A program made the position numbers and the translations under genes. The notes beneath the pieces are model-generated. The model did no database searches. It worked only from the letters and a program-made list of their open reading frames with translations, and was not told the origin of the DNA. Shown here piece by piece: positions 5,595 through 6,537 of a stretch of 6,537 bases of DNA; position 1 is the stretch's first letter; every line of letters begins with the position of its first letter. The stretch lies in the NCBI GenBank assembly GCA_946055175.1, contig CAMGET010000074.1:1-6537 (forward strand), given 5' to 3'. Origin of the DNA: an uncultured Roseburia sp. GTDB lineage: Bacteria > Bacillota > Clostridia > Lachnospirales > Lachnospiraceae.

Positions 5595-6537
5595 ATGGAC
5601 GTAAATGCGTATATTGAAAAAATGTCACTGGAAGAAAAAGCAGCAATGCTGCAGGGATGGTCAGAGTGGACGAGCTTTGAAAATCCTCGTTTACAGATTC
5701 CTTCCATGTTTATGTCAGACGGACCGCACGGTTTACGAAAACAGGCGGGAGAAGGGGACCACTTAGGACTAAATGCTTCCTTACCGGCTACCTGCTTCCC
5801 AACAGCTGCAGGAATGGCAAATACCTGGGACGAAGCCTTAGGCGAAGAGTTAGGAAGAGCCATAGGAGAAGAGGCAGCTGCAAATGAAGTGAATGTAGTG
5901 TTAGGACCGGGATTAAATATCAAAAGAAGTCCTTTGTGTGGAAGAAACTTTGAATATTTTTCGGAAGATCCGTATCTGTCAGGAAAAATGGCAGCAGCCT
6001 ACATCCGTGGTATTCAGGCAAACGGAGTCGCAGCCTGCCCAAAACACTTTGCAGTAAACTCACAGGAGATGCGTCGTATGGCCATGGATTCTGTGGTGGA
6101 TGAGCGTACATTAAGAGAAATTTATCTGACCGGATTTGAAATTGCAGTAAAAGAAGGCAAGGCAAAAGCCATTATGTCTTCTTATAACATGATTAACGGA
6201 ACCTATGCCAATGAAAATAAGCACCTTTTGACGGATATTTTGAGAAAAGAATGGGGCTTTGATGGCTATATCGTAACCGACTGGGGCGGAGATAACGATC
6301 ATGTAGAAGGTGTAAAAGCAGGTTCGAACTTGGTTATGCCAACACCGGGACCGGATTGTGCCATTTCTCTGGTAAACGCTGTAAAAGAAGGAAAATTAGA
6401 AGAAGCAGTTTTAGATGATAGAATTAGGGAACTATTACCAGTGATTTTATCTACGAATGAAGCAATCAAAGCAACGCCGAAGAACTATGATGTAGAGGCA
6501 CATCATGCATTGGCAAAAAAATGTGCAGCAGCTTCCA
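5595..6537 (+). CDS. Cytoplasmic GH3 beta-glucosidase, N-terminal part (3' end outside window)
   Basis: The reading frame is open from ATG 5595 to the window end (314 complete codons) with no stop. The protein begins directly with the GH3 TIM barrel (DVNAYIEKMSLEEKAAML) and has no signal peptide or membrane segment, so it should be cytoplasmic. Visible motifs are SDGPHGLR (41-48, substrate-binding D42), GRNFEYFSEDP (116-126), CPKHF (148-152) and the nucleophile D229 in GFDGYIVTDW. The GH3_C domain with the acid/base residue should follow but is cut off just after it would begin. The order is canonical, unlike the preceding GH3. AAGGAG at 5582-5587 lies 7 bases before the start. No convincing promoter is seen in the 138-base gap, so it is probably co-transcribed with the membrane GH3. 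Likely role: releasing glucose from imported cello-oligosaccharides or other beta-glycosides; the exact sugar cannot be read from the sequence. Confidence 0.93.
   Translation, partial: MDVNAYIEKMSLEEKAAMLQGWSEWTSFENPRLQIPSMFMSDGPHGLRKQAGEGDHLGLNASLPATCFPTAAGMANTWDEALGEELGRAIGEEAAANEVNVVLGPGLNIKRSPLCGRNFEYFSEDPYLSGKMAAAYIRGIQANGVAACPKHFAVNSQEMRRMAMDSVVDERTLREIYLTGFEIAVKEGKAKAIMSSYNMINGTYANENKHLLTDILRKEWGFDGYIVTDWGGDNDHVEGVKAGSNLVMPTPGPDCAISLVNAVKEGKLEEAVLDDRIRELLPVILSTNEAIKATPKNYDVEAHHALAKKCAAAS

Noticed and set aside
5510..5923. Minus-strand 137-codon open frame opposite the third GH3 and its leader.
   Set aside because: It runs through the intercistronic hairpin and antisense to conserved GH3 motifs, has low-complexity Ser/Phe-rich composition and resembles no recognisable family; it is a shadow frame.

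Overview
The window looks like chromosomal DNA from a low-to-moderate GC, Gram-positive anaerobe of the Clostridia, most likely a Lachnospiraceae-type gut or rumen bacterium (Butyrivibrio, Roseburia or a relative). This is inferred from gene content and motif style: strong AGGAGG ribosome binding sites, a peptide-quorum-type LytTR regulator with a KYHDLKH sensor kinase, and a domain-swapped family 3 glycoside hydrolase (GH3) of the kind known from Butyrivibrio and Ruminococcus. I could not run a database search, so the genus is not fixed.

Every gene is on the plus strand. (1) 1-167 is the last 54 codons of a GH3 enzyme of the ExoP/plant exoglucanase type. (2) 251-961 is a LytTR response regulator, translationally coupled to (3) a seven-helix AgrC/HATPase_c_5-type sensor kinase at 958-2316. 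(4) A dense 179-base regulatory gap follows (2317-2495). It holds a two-repeat LytTR (AgrA-type) binding site, a strong intrinsic terminator for the kinase operon, a candidate promoter whose -35 lies inside the terminator hairpin, and a small palindrome before the next ribosome binding site. (5) 2496-5456 is a 986-residue GH3 enzyme in permuted order: GH3_C sandwich, then FnIII-like domain, then TIM barrel. It has two membrane helices at the N-terminus and one at the C-terminus. (6) A 138-base gap (5457-5594) contains a very stable hairpin without a U-tract. (7) From 5595 to the window end is the N-terminal part of a soluble, canonical-order GH3 beta-glucosidase. No gene-free stretch exceeds 300 bases; the longest is 179 bases.

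Working model (inference): the sensor kinase detects an outside signal, perhaps a sugar or oligosaccharide or a peptide, and phosphorylates the LytTR regulator. The regulator binds the direct repeats at 2365-2394 and activates the promoter just downstream. That drives the membrane-tethered extracellular GH3, and possibly by read-through the intracellular GH3 behind it, so glycosides would be trimmed at the cell surface and finished inside. A LytTR/AgrC-type pair embedded among three GH3 genes, with no agrB/agrD-type genes visible, is the most interesting aspect of the window.
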